From contig JAHIVN010000067.1 in assembly GCA_018816645.1 (NCBI GenBank), positions 1-42,492 on the forward strand: DNA of 42,492 nt. Direction: 5' to 3'. The notes beneath the pieces were generated by a model. It was given only the letters and a program-made list of their open reading frames with translations, searched no databases and was not told the origin of the DNA. Shown here piece by piece: positions 1-7,741 of the stretch. How positions within the stretch are numbered: the first letter of the stretch is position 1; every line of letters begins with the position of its first letter. This DNA is from Patescibacteria group bacterium. GTDB lineage: Bacteria; Patescibacteriota; Dojkabacteria; JAHIVN01. A program made the translations under genes and the position numbers.

Positions 1-131
1 CGTCTCGAGGTGGTATACGGGAAGATAGGCTTCCAGTTTATCTTATAGAATATATTTGGAGATTTAATAATCGAAAATTGGATATCAATACTAAAGTAAA
101 TAAACTGTTAAATTTGGTGGCTAAATTTTGA
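1..131 (+). mobile_element. 3' end of an IS1595/ISXO2-like transposase (partial)
   Basis: The third forward frame is open from the window edge to a TGA at 129-131. It encodes about 42 residues, including LPVYLIEYIWRFNNRKLDI, which resembles the C-terminal tail of ISXO2/IS1595-family DDE transposases (a leucine-proline-x-tyrosine-leucine segment followed by E-(F/Y)-x-W-R-(F/H)-N-x-R). The catalytic part lies outside the window, so the family call rests on one short motif. The bases just after the stop (CATTACCC, ending at 139) could be the terminal inverted repeat of the element, but the other end is not visible. Frame 1 is also open to a stop at 46-48 but shows no recognisable motif. Confidence 0.5.
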
Positions 132-364
132 CATTACCCTAGATTATTAGATTTTGGCTTACTTTGCAATAATAAGGGGACCGGTATTTCGGTAAAGTAT
201 AAGATAAGTTACGGCTATATACATTGAATTAGTATTAACCTGACTGTAGGTTGTTTCTAAATTGTTTATGTTTATTGTTTATTTACTTTTAGATCCAATA
301 ACTGTAAAATTAAGGTTAGTTTCTGTAAATTTATTACTAATTTATAACTTTTAGAGAATCAGTA
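132..364. other. AT-rich intergenic stretch
   Basis: This stretch lies between the transposase tail and the first intact gene. It contains several weak -10-like sequences but no convincing promoter pair, hairpin or RNA gene. Confidence 0.5.
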
Positions 365-688
365 ATGGACCTAAACCAAAAAGATCCCAATGTGATGACA
401 TTTATGATGCAAATGATACAGGAGAAGCATGGTGATTCTGTTGACAGCAAATTCTTAGAGGAAGAGGCAACAAAACTATACGACGAGTTTGGAGACAGAC
501 TGGTGGGCTATTTTGAGCCAATGCTTACAGATGAACAGAAGGGTCAATTTGATGAGCTTGTGACACAGGGTTCTGACCAAGATAAACTTCTGGAGTTTTT
601 GGTTGGTTCAATTGACAACCTGGAACAGAGAATTTTGGATACTTTGAACCAGTTTAAGTCTGAGTATATGGGTAGGTCTTCGGCCTAA
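365..688 (+). CDS. small acidic helical protein, possibly DUF5663-like
   Basis: This 107-residue acidic protein is predicted to be all helix, with no signal peptide, membrane segment or metal motif. Residues 28-103 carry a pattern (LxDEFGxRLxxYFxPxL, then EQ, then FLVGSIDNLEQRILDTL, ending near EYMG) that recalls short Patescibacteria proteins annotated as DUF5663; this comes from memory and is not tested. The ATG at 365 follows AGAGAA about 8 bases upstream, one of the few purine runs in front of a start in this window. It is 34 bases upstream of a Gln-rich coiled-coil gene and may be co-transcribed with it. The function is unknown. Confidence 0.75.
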   Translation: MDLNQKDPNVMTFMMQMIQEKHGDSVDSKFLEEEATKLYDEFGDRLVGYFEPMLTDEQKGQFDELVTQGSDQDKLLEFLVGSIDNLEQRILDTLNQFKSEYMGRSSA

Positions 689-722
689 TTTCTTCTTGAA
701 ACTATTTTTTACGTAGATTTAT

Positions 723-1214
723 ATGCGAGCTCCTGGTATGCAACAATTTGAACGTGCTGCAGATCAAATAAAAACTCAAGCACGAGAGAAGCAGGATCAA
801 GTCAGGGAAAGTGTGAGTAAGACTGATCAAGGGATCGAGCAGATTTCGAAGCAGCTGAATTCATATAGATCTGCTAAAAAGAAAATTCAGGGTGCGATAT
901 CTCAACTTCAGGCTCAAGCTCAGCAAAACCCCCAGCTTCAAAATCACCCGATGTATCAAAAGAGAATGCAAGCTTATAAAGAGCAGTTATCGAAGTTAAA
1001 TGCTGCAATTAGCAAAGCCGAAAGCCAGTTGGAGATGTTGAGAGGGAGAAAGGGTTATCTTCGTAGTGCATTGATTAAAATTGCGGGACAAGCCTCTTCG
1101 CAGCTTTCAATGATAAGGAAAAGACAGCAGGCTACGAAGCAGCAGCAACAAGCTGCTCAGGATCAACAAAAGAGAAAAGCTGCAAAAGGAGAAACAGGGA
1201 AAGTGCGAGGCTAG
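723..1214 (+). CDS. Gln/Lys-rich coiled-coil protein, unknown function
   Basis: I do not recognise this 163-residue basic protein. Two long heptad-rich helices (about residues 5-65 and 80-112) are joined by a Gln/Pro-containing linker, and the C-terminal 35 residues are Gln/Lys-rich and probably disordered. There is no signal peptide or transmembrane segment, so it should be cytoplasmic, perhaps a DNA-binding or scaffold-like coiled coil. The start is the ATG at 723 within TTTATATG, with no Shine-Dalgarno sequence. It follows the 107-residue gene closely on the same strand, and no terminator is seen after it. Confidence 0.65.
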   Translation: MRAPGMQQFERAADQIKTQAREKQDQVRESVSKTDQGIEQISKQLNSYRSAKKKIQGAISQLQAQAQQNPQLQNHPMYQKRMQAYKEQLSKLNAAISKAESQLEMLRGRKGYLRSALIKIAGQASSQLSMIRKRQQATKQQQQAAQDQQKRKAAKGETGKVRG

Positions 1215-1340
1215 TTTTTTCTTCATTATGATTATTTTTCCAGAACTTATTATAGGTCACGAGATTTTTTGTATTTGCTTAGGGAGTGTCGTTTCGATTT
1301 TATCCAGGTTCAATAGTAGGAGTTACATTTAAGAATATGC

Positions 1341-1370
1341 TTGCTGATTGTTAGCCAAATTGAGTATAAT
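1341..1370 (+). promoter_or_regulatory. putative sigma70-type promoter
   Basis: TTGCTG at 1341-1346 and a perfect TATAAT at 1365-1370 are separated by 18 bases. Transcription would start near 1377, giving a leader of about 190 bases ahead of tRNA-Leu. It is assigned by sequence match only. Confidence 0.45.
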
Positions 1371-1449
1371 TACACATTCTAGGTGGTTTCATTCAATACA
1401 AGTACTTGTCCTGTTATTTGAAAATTAATGAAAGCCAATGTATTATAGT

Positions 1450-1479
1450 TTGACATTGGATGTGTGTTGTCTGTACTTT
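1450..1479 (+). promoter_or_regulatory. putative promoter nearest to tRNA-Leu
   Basis: A consensus TTGACA at 1450-1455 is followed after 18 bases by TACTTT at 1474-1479. The predicted start near 1486 lies just ahead of the tRNA-like remnant, so the primary transcript would carry the remnant, tRNA-Leu and possibly the EF-P gene, whose start is 44 bases after the tRNA. Confidence 0.45.
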
Positions 1480-1494
1480 AAATCCTATTTTATA

Positions 1495-1555
1495 GCCGGA
1501 GTGGCGGAACCCTGTAAAAATCTCGTCTAATTCGATTTCACAGGGAAAGTTGGCA
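1495..1555 (+). pseudogene. tRNA-Leu-like remnant or tRNA-like structure
   Basis: The first 16 bases (GCCGGAGTGGCGGAAC) closely match the 5' end of the intact tRNA-Leu 71 bases downstream (GCCGAGATGGTGGAAC). The anticodon arm is missing. Next comes a hairpin with CCCTGT (1510-1515) pairing with ACAGGG (1540-1545) and AAATC (1518-1522) pairing with GATTT (1534-1538), with a T-loop-like TTCGATT on its 3' side. The segment ends in GTTGGCA, which can pair with the 5' GCCGG using G-U pairs. At about 61 bases it is too short for a class II tRNA. It may be a decayed duplicate or a processed leader structure. Confidence 0.4.
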
Positions 1556-1565
1556 GTGCTATAAA

Positions 1566-1651
1566 GCCGAGATGGTGGAACTGGTAGACACGCGGGTCTC
1601 AAAAACCCGTCTCCTTTACCGGAGGTGCGAGTTCGATTCTCGCTCTCGGCA
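1566..1651 (+). tRNA. tRNA-Leu(CAA)
   Basis: The acceptor stem GCCGAGA (1566-1572) pairs perfectly with TCTCGGC (1644-1650), followed by discriminator A at 1651. The anticodon stem CGGGT (1593-1597) pairs with ACCCG (1605-1609) around the loop CTCAAAA, giving anticodon CAA at 1600-1602, which reads UUG. A long variable arm (CTCC...GGAG) marks it as class II, and the T-arm carries GTTCGATTC. CCA is not encoded. The length is 86 bases. Confidence 0.95.
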
Positions 1652-1695
1652 TTAACAATTATGAGAAATTATTTTAGATCATAAGTTCGCAATTT

Positions 1696-2262
1696 ATGGC
1701 TGGGGATCTTCATAGTACACAACTTAAAAAGGGTGCTGTTTTCAAAGACAGCAAAAATGTTTATATAGTCTTGGATTATAAACATATAAAGAAGGGAAGA
1801 GGTCTAGCGGTAGTACGAGTTAAGGTGAAAGATGTGGAGGGTGGGTCGATTATCGAAAAGACTTTTAGTAGCAATGAAAAGGTAGCATCAGTTACTCTTG
1901 TTCACAAATCAGCGCAATATCTCTACTCCGACGCTGAATTCTGTTACTTTATGGACGGCAAGGACTACTCGCAATTCCAGGTCGAAAAGGCAAACATAGA
2001 TTGGCAGAAAAATTTCTTGGTTGAGGGCGGTAAGATAGATGTCCTATGGTTGGGGGAAAAAGTTGTTGGAGTCGAAATACCAAAAAAGGTTTCTCTTAAG
2101 ATTAAGTACACGGAGCCCGCTGTAGCTGGTAATACAGTAGGGTCTGCCTATAAAGAAGCAGAGCTTGAAACTGATTTTAAAATTCAGGTGCCTTTGTTCA
2201 TAAAGATTGGTGATGTTGTCCAAATTAATACAGAAAGAGGAACATATTGTTCAAAGGATTGA
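1696..2262 (+). CDS. efp: elongation factor P
   Basis: The 188-residue length and three-barrel layout match EF-P, which binds beside the peptidyl-tRNA and relieves ribosome stalling at polyproline. The N-terminal KOW-like domain carries KHIKKGRGLAVVRVK, the central OB domain carries the TYLYND-like block QYLYSDAEFCYFMD, and the C-terminal OB domain carries VPLFIKIGDVVQINT. The modified loop residue, Lys34 in E. coli, is Arg35 here (KKGRG), the residue type used by rhamnosylated EF-P. No EarP-like gene is in the window. The ATG at 1696 has no Shine-Dalgarno sequence. It lies 44 bases after tRNA-Leu and may share its transcript. Confidence 0.93.
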   Translation: MAGDLHSTQLKKGAVFKDSKNVYIVLDYKHIKKGRGLAVVRVKVKDVEGGSIIEKTFSSNEKVASVTLVHKSAQYLYSDAEFCYFMDGKDYSQFQVEKANIDWQKNFLVEGGKIDVLWLGEKVVGVEIPKKVSLKIKYTEPAVAGNTVGSAYKEAELETDFKIQVPLFIKIGDVVQINTERGTYCSKD

Positions 2263-2334
2263 TTCTTTGTTTGAGATCATTAAACTTAAGTTGGTTCTTT
2301 TCGTTAACATTAGCTAAATTTTTATATTAAAGTA

Positions 2335-2991
2335 ATGTGGGATTTTTTACTTGACCTTATCAAGGTAAACGAAGATGTTAATTATTCCTTTATTATATCT
2401 TTATTTGTAGGATACTTCTTTATCATATGGTTTATCATTTCTCTTTGGGTGTTCTTTGATGCAAAAAAAAGACATAGTTCTGTTGTTCTTTGCATTCTGT
2501 ATTGGTTCTTTGTTTTTGTATTTGGTCCACCAGCGCTTGTTTTCTATATAATGATTAGGCCTGAGCATACTCTGGAAGAAAACTATTACATGAATCTTGC
2601 GTTGAGTGGAGAGAAAAGTGTTCGTCCTATTTATTTCGATGGCAACAAAGGTTTTGATATTTCGATAAACCTGTCGGTTCAGCCAAAAGAAGCAGAGGAT
2701 TCTGAGCATAAGATGTATATGAATGTAGAATGGTTTCCAAATGATCAAAAGGGAGCTGAGCTAGGAAAACCAAGAAAGAGAGGAGAGAGTATACGTATAA
2801 TCAAGAAAGGGTTTGTAACGTTTGTAAATAAAATTAAAGAGCTCCCGACAAAGAAAAGTAAGTCTAAAAAGGAAAATAAGCCTAAAGAAAAGGATACTGA
2901 TAAGCTGAGTAAAGAAAGTACTAAAAGCAAGGGAAAGAATAAGTCGAAGCGCAATAAAACTTCAGTTAAAGAATCAAAGAAGAAATCTTAA
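2335..2991 (+). CDS. two-helix membrane protein with a Lys-rich tail
   Basis: This is a 218-residue protein of unknown function. Two hydrophobic segments (about residues 17-42 and 49-73) flank the cytoplasmic turn FFDAKKRHSS and end in FGPPALVFYIMIRPEH, a pattern seen in many small bacterial membrane proteins. Residues 75-150 are soluble. The last 60 residues are almost entirely Lys/Ser/Glu/Asn and probably disordered; such tails often bind nucleic acid or acidic surfaces, but that is inference. It is followed 21 bases later by the MFS gene, so co-transcription is likely. The ATG at 2335 has no Shine-Dalgarno sequence. Confidence 0.75.
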   Translation: MWDFLLDLIKVNEDVNYSFIISLFVGYFFIIWFIISLWVFFDAKKRHSSVVLCILYWFFVFVFGPPALVFYIMIRPEHTLEENYYMNLALSGEKSVRPIYFDGNKGFDISINLSVQPKEAEDSEHKMYMNVEWFPNDQKGAELGKPRKRGESIRIIKKGFVTFVNKIKELPTKKSKSKKENKPKEKDTDKLSKESTKSKGKNKSKRNKTSVKESKKKS

Positions 2992-3012
2992 TGTAAGGAT
3001 TCCACTAAACAT

Positions 3013-4305
3013 ATGATTAATCAGATTTCTCGTTTAAAGCGGATAGTTCTTCACAACAAGAACTTTTTCTATTTATGGCTTGCTCAGATATTTACCCAAA
3101 GTGCTGTCAGTATTATCACTATAAATATGGGGATTCTTTCACATGAAGGAATTATATCAAGTTCAATGAAGGATTCTGCTGTAAGTATTGGCATTCTTGT
3201 TAATTTGTCGACACTTCCGGGGTTACTTGTTGCTCCGCTAGCTGGAGTCTTTGCTGATTGGTTTCCCAAAAGAAAGATCATGATTATCTCGAATCTCTTG
3301 CGTTTTGGAATCCTAATAATTTTTCTTGCAACAAGAGGATGGGAAAGGGTTCTTGATTCATATATCTTAATTTTTGTTCTTTCTGTAGTATTACAGTTCT
3401 TTATTCCTGCAGAGGGAGGTCTAATCCCGAGACTTGTCAAGAAAAAGTATATCCTTCTTGCGAACTCTTTGTTCTCGATAACCGTGTATTCGAGTCTCGC
3501 TTTCGGAGTGACAATTTCCGGGGTCATTCTTAGTATCTTTGGGATAAAAAACATGTTTATTCTCTGTACAATATTTATTGTTATAAGCACCTGGCTTCTT
3601 CTGAAAATACATATTTATGAACCAAGAAAAAGCAAGCGTTCGATAAACTACTTGTTAGGATTTTTCTCAAATCTTATCAAGGATGTCGGAAGCGGCATAA
3701 AATATTCTTTTGGGAAAAGTAAGCTGCGCTTTGCATTATTCCATCTCTTGCTTCTCCAGATAGTTGCCTTGACACTTGTCACGATAATTTTCAGAATTGG
3801 AAGTGAGATATATGGTGTCTCCCCCCGGACTGCCGGAATAGTTGTATTTGTGCCTCTAATAGTGGGATTACTTCTAGGGCTTGCCACCTTGAATATTTTT
3901 GGAAGGAATAAAAGCAGAGTAAAACTTATATGGCTTGGGACAATTTTCAGTTCATTTGCTTTTGGACTTATGGCTGTAATTGCACTAGCAGATGATTTCC
4001 TTGAGAAATATCTTCTTAGTCAGATAATCGCGACAATTAGCCTTGTTGCGGTTGGTATCTGTGTACCGTTTCTATTGATACCTGGGCAAACACTTCTATA
4101 TGAAAATACCGAGAAAAGTTTTCGTGGACGAGTCCTTGGAATTTGGCAAGCGCTAACTTCCTCTCTTGCATCAGTTGTTGCAATTTTTATCGGATTTTTA
4201 ACTGATCGAGTTGGAGACGTATTTATTGCTATAATTTTGATAGTGATTGCTGATATAATATATTCGATAGTTATTTACTGGCTGCAAAAAAAGCATAAAA
4301 TATGA
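3013..4305 (+). CDS. major facilitator superfamily transporter (MFS_3/EntS-like)
   Basis: The 430-residue protein has about 12 hydrophobic segments. After transmembrane helix 2 it carries the MFS motif A region GVFADWFPKRKIMIISN, and a second, weaker motif A-like loop (GFLTDRVGD) lies near residue 400. The N-terminal arrangement resembles the EntS/MFS_3 group of drug and siderophore exporters, but the substrate cannot be predicted. AAGGA about 12 bases before the ATG at 3013 may serve as a ribosome site. The stop TGA overlaps the ATG of the next gene (ATGA at 4302-4305), so the two are probably translationally coupled. Confidence 0.85.
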   Translation: MINQISRLKRIVLHNKNFFYLWLAQIFTQSAVSIITINMGILSHEGIISSSMKDSAVSIGILVNLSTLPGLLVAPLAGVFADWFPKRKIMIISNLLRFGILIIFLATRGWERVLDSYILIFVLSVVLQFFIPAEGGLIPRLVKKKYILLANSLFSITVYSSLAFGVTISGVILSIFGIKNMFILCTIFIVISTWLLLKIHIYEPRKSKRSINYLLGFFSNLIKDVGSGIKYSFGKSKLRFALFHLLLLQIVALTLVTIIFRIGSEIYGVSPRTAGIVVFVPLIVGLLLGLATLNIFGRNKSRVKLIWLGTIFSSFAFGLMAVIALADDFLEKYLLSQIIATISLVAVGICVPFLLIPGQTLLYENTEKSFRGRVLGIWQALTSSLASVVAIFIGFLTDRVGDVFIAIILIVIADIIYSIVIYWLQKKHKI

Positions 4306-5273
4306 TAGCAATAGGTATGCTTAAAATTCACCTCTATCTACTTTTTCTTGTTTTGAATGCACTGCTTGTGGGTTTTGTCTTGTGGAGGTATAGAAAGAAT
4401 CTAGGTATTCACAGAGAAAGAATATTTGATTTTGTGTTCGTTTATGTCATTGTCAGTATTCTGTTTGGCAGATTTATATATGTGATTCAAAATTGGTCAG
4501 AGTTTGGAAATCTTTCCTGGTCAATTTGTCCGTTTTATTTCTTGCCGGGAGCAGAAAGAGTCTGGTTTATACAGATGCCCTATGCCCTAATAAAGTTTTG
4601 GGATCAAGGGGTTGATTATAGTGGTATTCTGTTTGGCGGAGTCTTCATAACGTTCTTTTTTTATATTACTAAACGTTTTGGAAAGAAAAATCTCTGGCAT
4701 GTAATAAAAGGACTGTGTTTGGGACAAATAATACAGTTGATTGGTTACCTGTATGAAGGAGTTTACTATGGAAAGAAAACGAATCTTATCTTTGGAATAA
4801 AATATACGGGTGTAGATGATGTTACAAGGTTTCCGCTGCAGTTGCTTGAAATAGCAGTTCTGCTTGTTTTCTTGGCAATTCTCCCCACTTTAAAGCGAAA
4901 AGATAAATCTTTGAGCGTAGGAATTTATCTTTTTATCTTTGGTTGGCTGGAGATTTTTGTATACTTTCTCAAGGAAAGAATATCTTCTGAAGGAATAGGT
5001 GTTGGTTTGGTCCAGATTTTATACCTCGTTTTTGTCTTTATTGGAATATTTATCACGGTCTTCTCGCTTCAGCAGTCAAAGCCGGTTCCAGTGTCCGAAC
5101 AAGGAGTTGATTTTGTCCCGACAGCAACAAGGGAATCTAGAATTTTGCCGTCAGACAAGCGCTCTGTAGCCCGTACATATCAGGAATCTTTCTCTTCATA
5201 CAGGAAGCCTCAGAGCAAGTTTCTTTCCTGGGTTAGAAGAAAGATTAGCAGGAAGGTTAGAGGTACGGGTTAA
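4302..5273 (+). CDS. Lgt-like (prolipoprotein diacylglyceryl transferase) membrane protein, divergent
   Basis: The 323-residue protein has about seven membrane segments and traces of Lgt motifs in the right order: GRFIYV after helix 2, GVDYSGILFGG where Lgt has GMSFHGG, LIGYLYEGVYYGKKT where Lgt has RxGNFxNGExxGRxT, and RFPLQLLE where Lgt has RHPSQLYE. The histidine of the HGG loop and the Arg/Asn of RxGNF, important for transfer of diacylglycerol to lipobox cysteines, are replaced, so it may be inactive or act on something else. The last 75 residues are a soluble basic tail. It overlaps the MFS gene by ATGA. An alternative start is the ATG at 4317. Confidence 0.55.
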   Translation: MIAIGMLKIHLYLLFLVLNALLVGFVLWRYRKNLGIHRERIFDFVFVYVIVSILFGRFIYVIQNWSEFGNLSWSICPFYFLPGAERVWFIQMPYALIKFWDQGVDYSGILFGGVFITFFFYITKRFGKKNLWHVIKGLCLGQIIQLIGYLYEGVYYGKKTNLIFGIKYTGVDDVTRFPLQLLEIAVLLVFLAILPTLKRKDKSLSVGIYLFIFGWLEIFVYFLKERISSEGIGVGLVQILYLVFVFIGIFITVFSLQQSKPVPVSEQGVDFVPTATRESRILPSDKRSVARTYQESFSSYRKPQSKFLSWVRRKISRKVRGTG

Positions 5274-5425
5274 ATGTTGTTGAAAAGTAAATTTAATTCA
5301 GGAATTTCAATAGTTTCTGATAAAGCAAATATGTAGAGATTCCTTTAAAGTATAACGTTAAGTTTGGTCTGCTTAACAAAAAGCGTATCTTTTGACTTAA
5401 CTTATTCATTTTCTACTTCTCAAAA

Positions 5426-6382
5426 ATGCAAATCAAGATAGATAAAACAAATGAGGGGAAGAGACTTGACGTGTTCTTAACGGAGAAGATTGAAGACAAG
5501 ACAAGGAGTCAGATTCAACGGCTCATACGAAGTGGGGATGTACTGATAGGTGGAGATAAGGTAACAAAGTGTGGGATACATCTCAAAAAAGGTGAACTGA
5601 TCAATGTAAGTCAAATGCCACCTGAACAGACAAAAAGAATTCTTCCTAAAAAGATGAATATCCAGATATTGTATAAGGGGTTTGGGCTTTTAGTCGTGAA
5701 TAAACTGCAGGGAGTTTCAGTACATCCCGGGAGCGGGGATGCAGAAGACACACTATTAAACGGTTTGATTTACAAATATAAGGAACTTCTAAATGTTGGG
5801 AGCGAACTGAGGTTTGGCCTAATAAATAGGATAGATAAAGATACTTCCGGGATTGTCTTGGTGGCGTTAAATACAAGAGCCCTTTGGTACTATTCAAGGC
5901 AGTTTGAAGAGCGAGAGGTCAAGAAGTATTATCTTACTGTTGTTAGCGGGGATATCGGACACTTATTCGGACAGCGACAAAATATCGTTATTACAAGTTA
6001 TATTGGAAGAAATTCCAAAAACAGAAAGAAAATGACCGAGGTGAATAAGTTGAGGGGAAGACTAGCAACCACAGAGTGCTCTTTTCTAGGGTCCTTTATA
6101 AATGATAGACTAGGCAAGTATTCAATAGTACTAGCACGGCCGATTACGGGAAGAACTCACCAAATAAGGGTTCATTTGAATGGGAAAGGGTTTCCTATTG
6201 TTGGTGACAAGAAATATGGTGGTGTTGTGTACGAGAGAATGATGCTTCATTCTCTCGCGATAAAACTCAAAATGACGAACAATGCAGTAAAATGCTTTAG
6301 GACTGAAATACCAGGATCATTTTTACAATTGTTTGACAGCCGAGAACTTGTATCCCGTATATTTAAGATAGTTGGGAAGTAA
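5426..6382 (+). CDS. RluA/RluD-family 23S rRNA pseudouridine synthase
   Basis: The 318-residue protein has an N-terminal S4 RNA-binding domain (residues 12-60, GKRLDVFLTEK and RSQIQRLIRSGDVLI) followed by the pseudouridine synthase fold. The catalytic motif is GLINRIDKDTSG with Asp137; the usual HRLD histidine is Asn134. TGRTHQIRVHL and GDKKYGG complete the RluA signature. It should convert specific uridines of large-subunit rRNA to pseudouridine in the cytoplasm; the exact site cannot be told. No Shine-Dalgarno sequence precedes the ATG. Its 3' end overlaps the TTG start of the LCP gene by 11 bases. Confidence 0.9.
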   Translation: MQIKIDKTNEGKRLDVFLTEKIEDKTRSQIQRLIRSGDVLIGGDKVTKCGIHLKKGELINVSQMPPEQTKRILPKKMNIQILYKGFGLLVVNKLQGVSVHPGSGDAEDTLLNGLIYKYKELLNVGSELRFGLINRIDKDTSGIVLVALNTRALWYYSRQFEEREVKKYYLTVVSGDIGHLFGQRQNIVITSYIGRNSKNRKKMTEVNKLRGRLATTECSFLGSFINDRLGKYSIVLARPITGRTHQIRVHLNGKGFPIVGDKKYGGVVYERMMLHSLAIKLKMTNNAVKCFRTEIPGSFLQLFDSRELVSRIFKIVGK

Positions 6383-7718
6383 TTTGCAAAATCCATTAAG
6401 AATTTTAAAAAGGAAATTAAGGAAACGAAAGGTTAGAAAGAAAGGATTCCGGGCAAACACTCTACGTTTGGGAAGAAGAGATTCTGTTCGGAATAGCTCA
6501 AGGAAAAATGGCTATCTGAATATTCTTCCTGTTCTTGGGGTCATTATCCTTATCATAGGAATAGTTGGCTGGATTGCAGTCTCAATATTCAAGCTCTACA
6601 GCTTTGAGGTGAACAGAGCTTATAGGGATGAAAGAGTCATTGAGAAAGAATGGAAAGGAGAATCCCGATTAAACATACTTTTTGTAGGTTTGGATAGCAG
6701 AGAAGGGGAATATGCTTATGTCGATGCAATTATCTTAGTAATGCTTGATCCTGATTCAAAAACAGTTGGAATTTTTAATATTAATCCTGATACCAGTGTA
6801 TATGTTTCTGAGTACGATGTTGAGGAGAAGTTACGAAATCTATACAACAGGGGAGTAATAGATCAAGAATCTATTCCGATCCTACTGCTCGAGGATAAAG
6901 TTGAAAAGCTTTTTTCCATTAATATCGACCGGTATGTTCTCATGAGGGAGGAAGGGCTGGTTGAGATGGTGGATTCTCTTGGAGCTATCTATGTAAACAA
7001 TGAGGTGAAATTAATAGATCTAGATGCTGGACAAGGCGGAATTGATATTCTCCCAGGAAGCCAGCGTCTGGAAGGGAACGATTACTGGGGGTATGTTTCT
7101 GCTGATGCCTTGGGAGTAGAACAAAAATACATTCGGCAAAATGAAGCTTTAGAGAGCTTGCTGCAGAGATCTGTAAACTATGCAGTCTTCTTTAAAATTC
7201 CGCGGATTGTCGATACATTTAGTCGTACTGTCAGGACTGACTTGAGCAGACCTGAGCTGCTACGTTTGGCACTGACGATGAATAGAGCTAATGATGTAAA
7301 GTCTGGGTTTACAAAAGAATCTGCTTTTGAGAAGGTCAAATTGGATGAAGGAATCAGGCTTGTTCCGATTCTTGAAGAAATTGATCAAGATATCCAGAAA
7401 GTCTTTGTTGATCCTAGAATTAGCAAAGAACAGGCGAGAGTTGAGGTATTCAATTCGACAAATATAATTGGTTTGGGAGCATTTCGAGCTCGGTGGTTAC
7501 GAAATATAGGAGTTGACGTTATAAGAGTAGGGGATACGGCCCAAAGTTTCGAAGAATCAGTAATCTACTCTAAAGATCCTGAAGCATTTAAGTATACTAT
7601 AAATGGAATTAAGAAATCATTTGATGAGGAACCCGAGGTAGTTAAGGGAGAGCCGTCTGATATAATTTCTACAGGAGATGTAATTCTTATTATTGGAGGA
7701 AATGCGGAGGAGAACTAA
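6372..7718 (+). CDS. LytR-CpsA-Psr (LCP) family protein with C-terminal LytR_C domain, degenerate
   Basis: LCP proteins transfer lipid-linked glycopolymers to peptidoglycan outside the membrane. Here a basic cytoplasmic tail (residues 1-47) and one transmembrane helix (about 50-73) lead into an LCP domain starting NILFVGLDSR, with AYVDAIILVML where active members have RSDT-type sequence. INPDT (138-141) replaces the conserved PRDT, so the arginines that hold the polyprenyl pyrophosphate are missing. A LytR_C domain follows (ARVEVFNSTNIIGLGAFRARWLR in two halves, about residues 356-378). The start is TTG at 6372, or TTG at 6384; no ATG is available upstream of the helix. It is probably co-transcribed with the pseudouridine synthase. 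Confidence 0.75.
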   Translation: MGSNLQNPLRILKRKLRKRKVRKKGFRANTLRLGRRDSVRNSSRKNGYLNILPVLGVIILIIGIVGWIAVSIFKLYSFEVNRAYRDERVIEKEWKGESRLNILFVGLDSREGEYAYVDAIILVMLDPDSKTVGIFNINPDTSVYVSEYDVEEKLRNLYNRGVIDQESIPILLLEDKVEKLFSINIDRYVLMREEGLVEMVDSLGAIYVNNEVKLIDLDAGQGGIDILPGSQRLEGNDYWGYVSADALGVEQKYIRQNEALESLLQRSVNYAVFFKIPRIVDTFSRTVRTDLSRPELLRLALTMNRANDVKSGFTKESAFEKVKLDEGIRLVPILEEIDQDIQKVFVDPRISKEQARVEVFNSTNIIGLGAFRARWLRNIGVDVIRVGDTAQSFEESVIYSKDPEAFKYTINGIKKSFDEEPEVVKGEPSDIISTGDVILIIGGNAEEN

Positions 7719-7741
7719 TTTGATTTGAGTGATCTGTAATA

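Larger units (their letters stand above)
1215..1565. other. intergenic region before tRNA-Leu with promoters and a tRNA-like remnant
   Basis: About 350 bases without a credible protein gene. It contains two promoter-like pairs (1341-1370 and 1450-1479) and a tRNA-Leu-like remnant (1495-1555), listed separately. The minus-strand open frame at 1414-1602 runs through the tRNA gene and is not coding. Confidence 0.6.

Noticed and set aside
1414-1602. Minus-strand open frame of 62 codons
   Set aside because: It runs through the tRNA-like remnant and half of tRNA-Leu, and its protein has no recognisable features.
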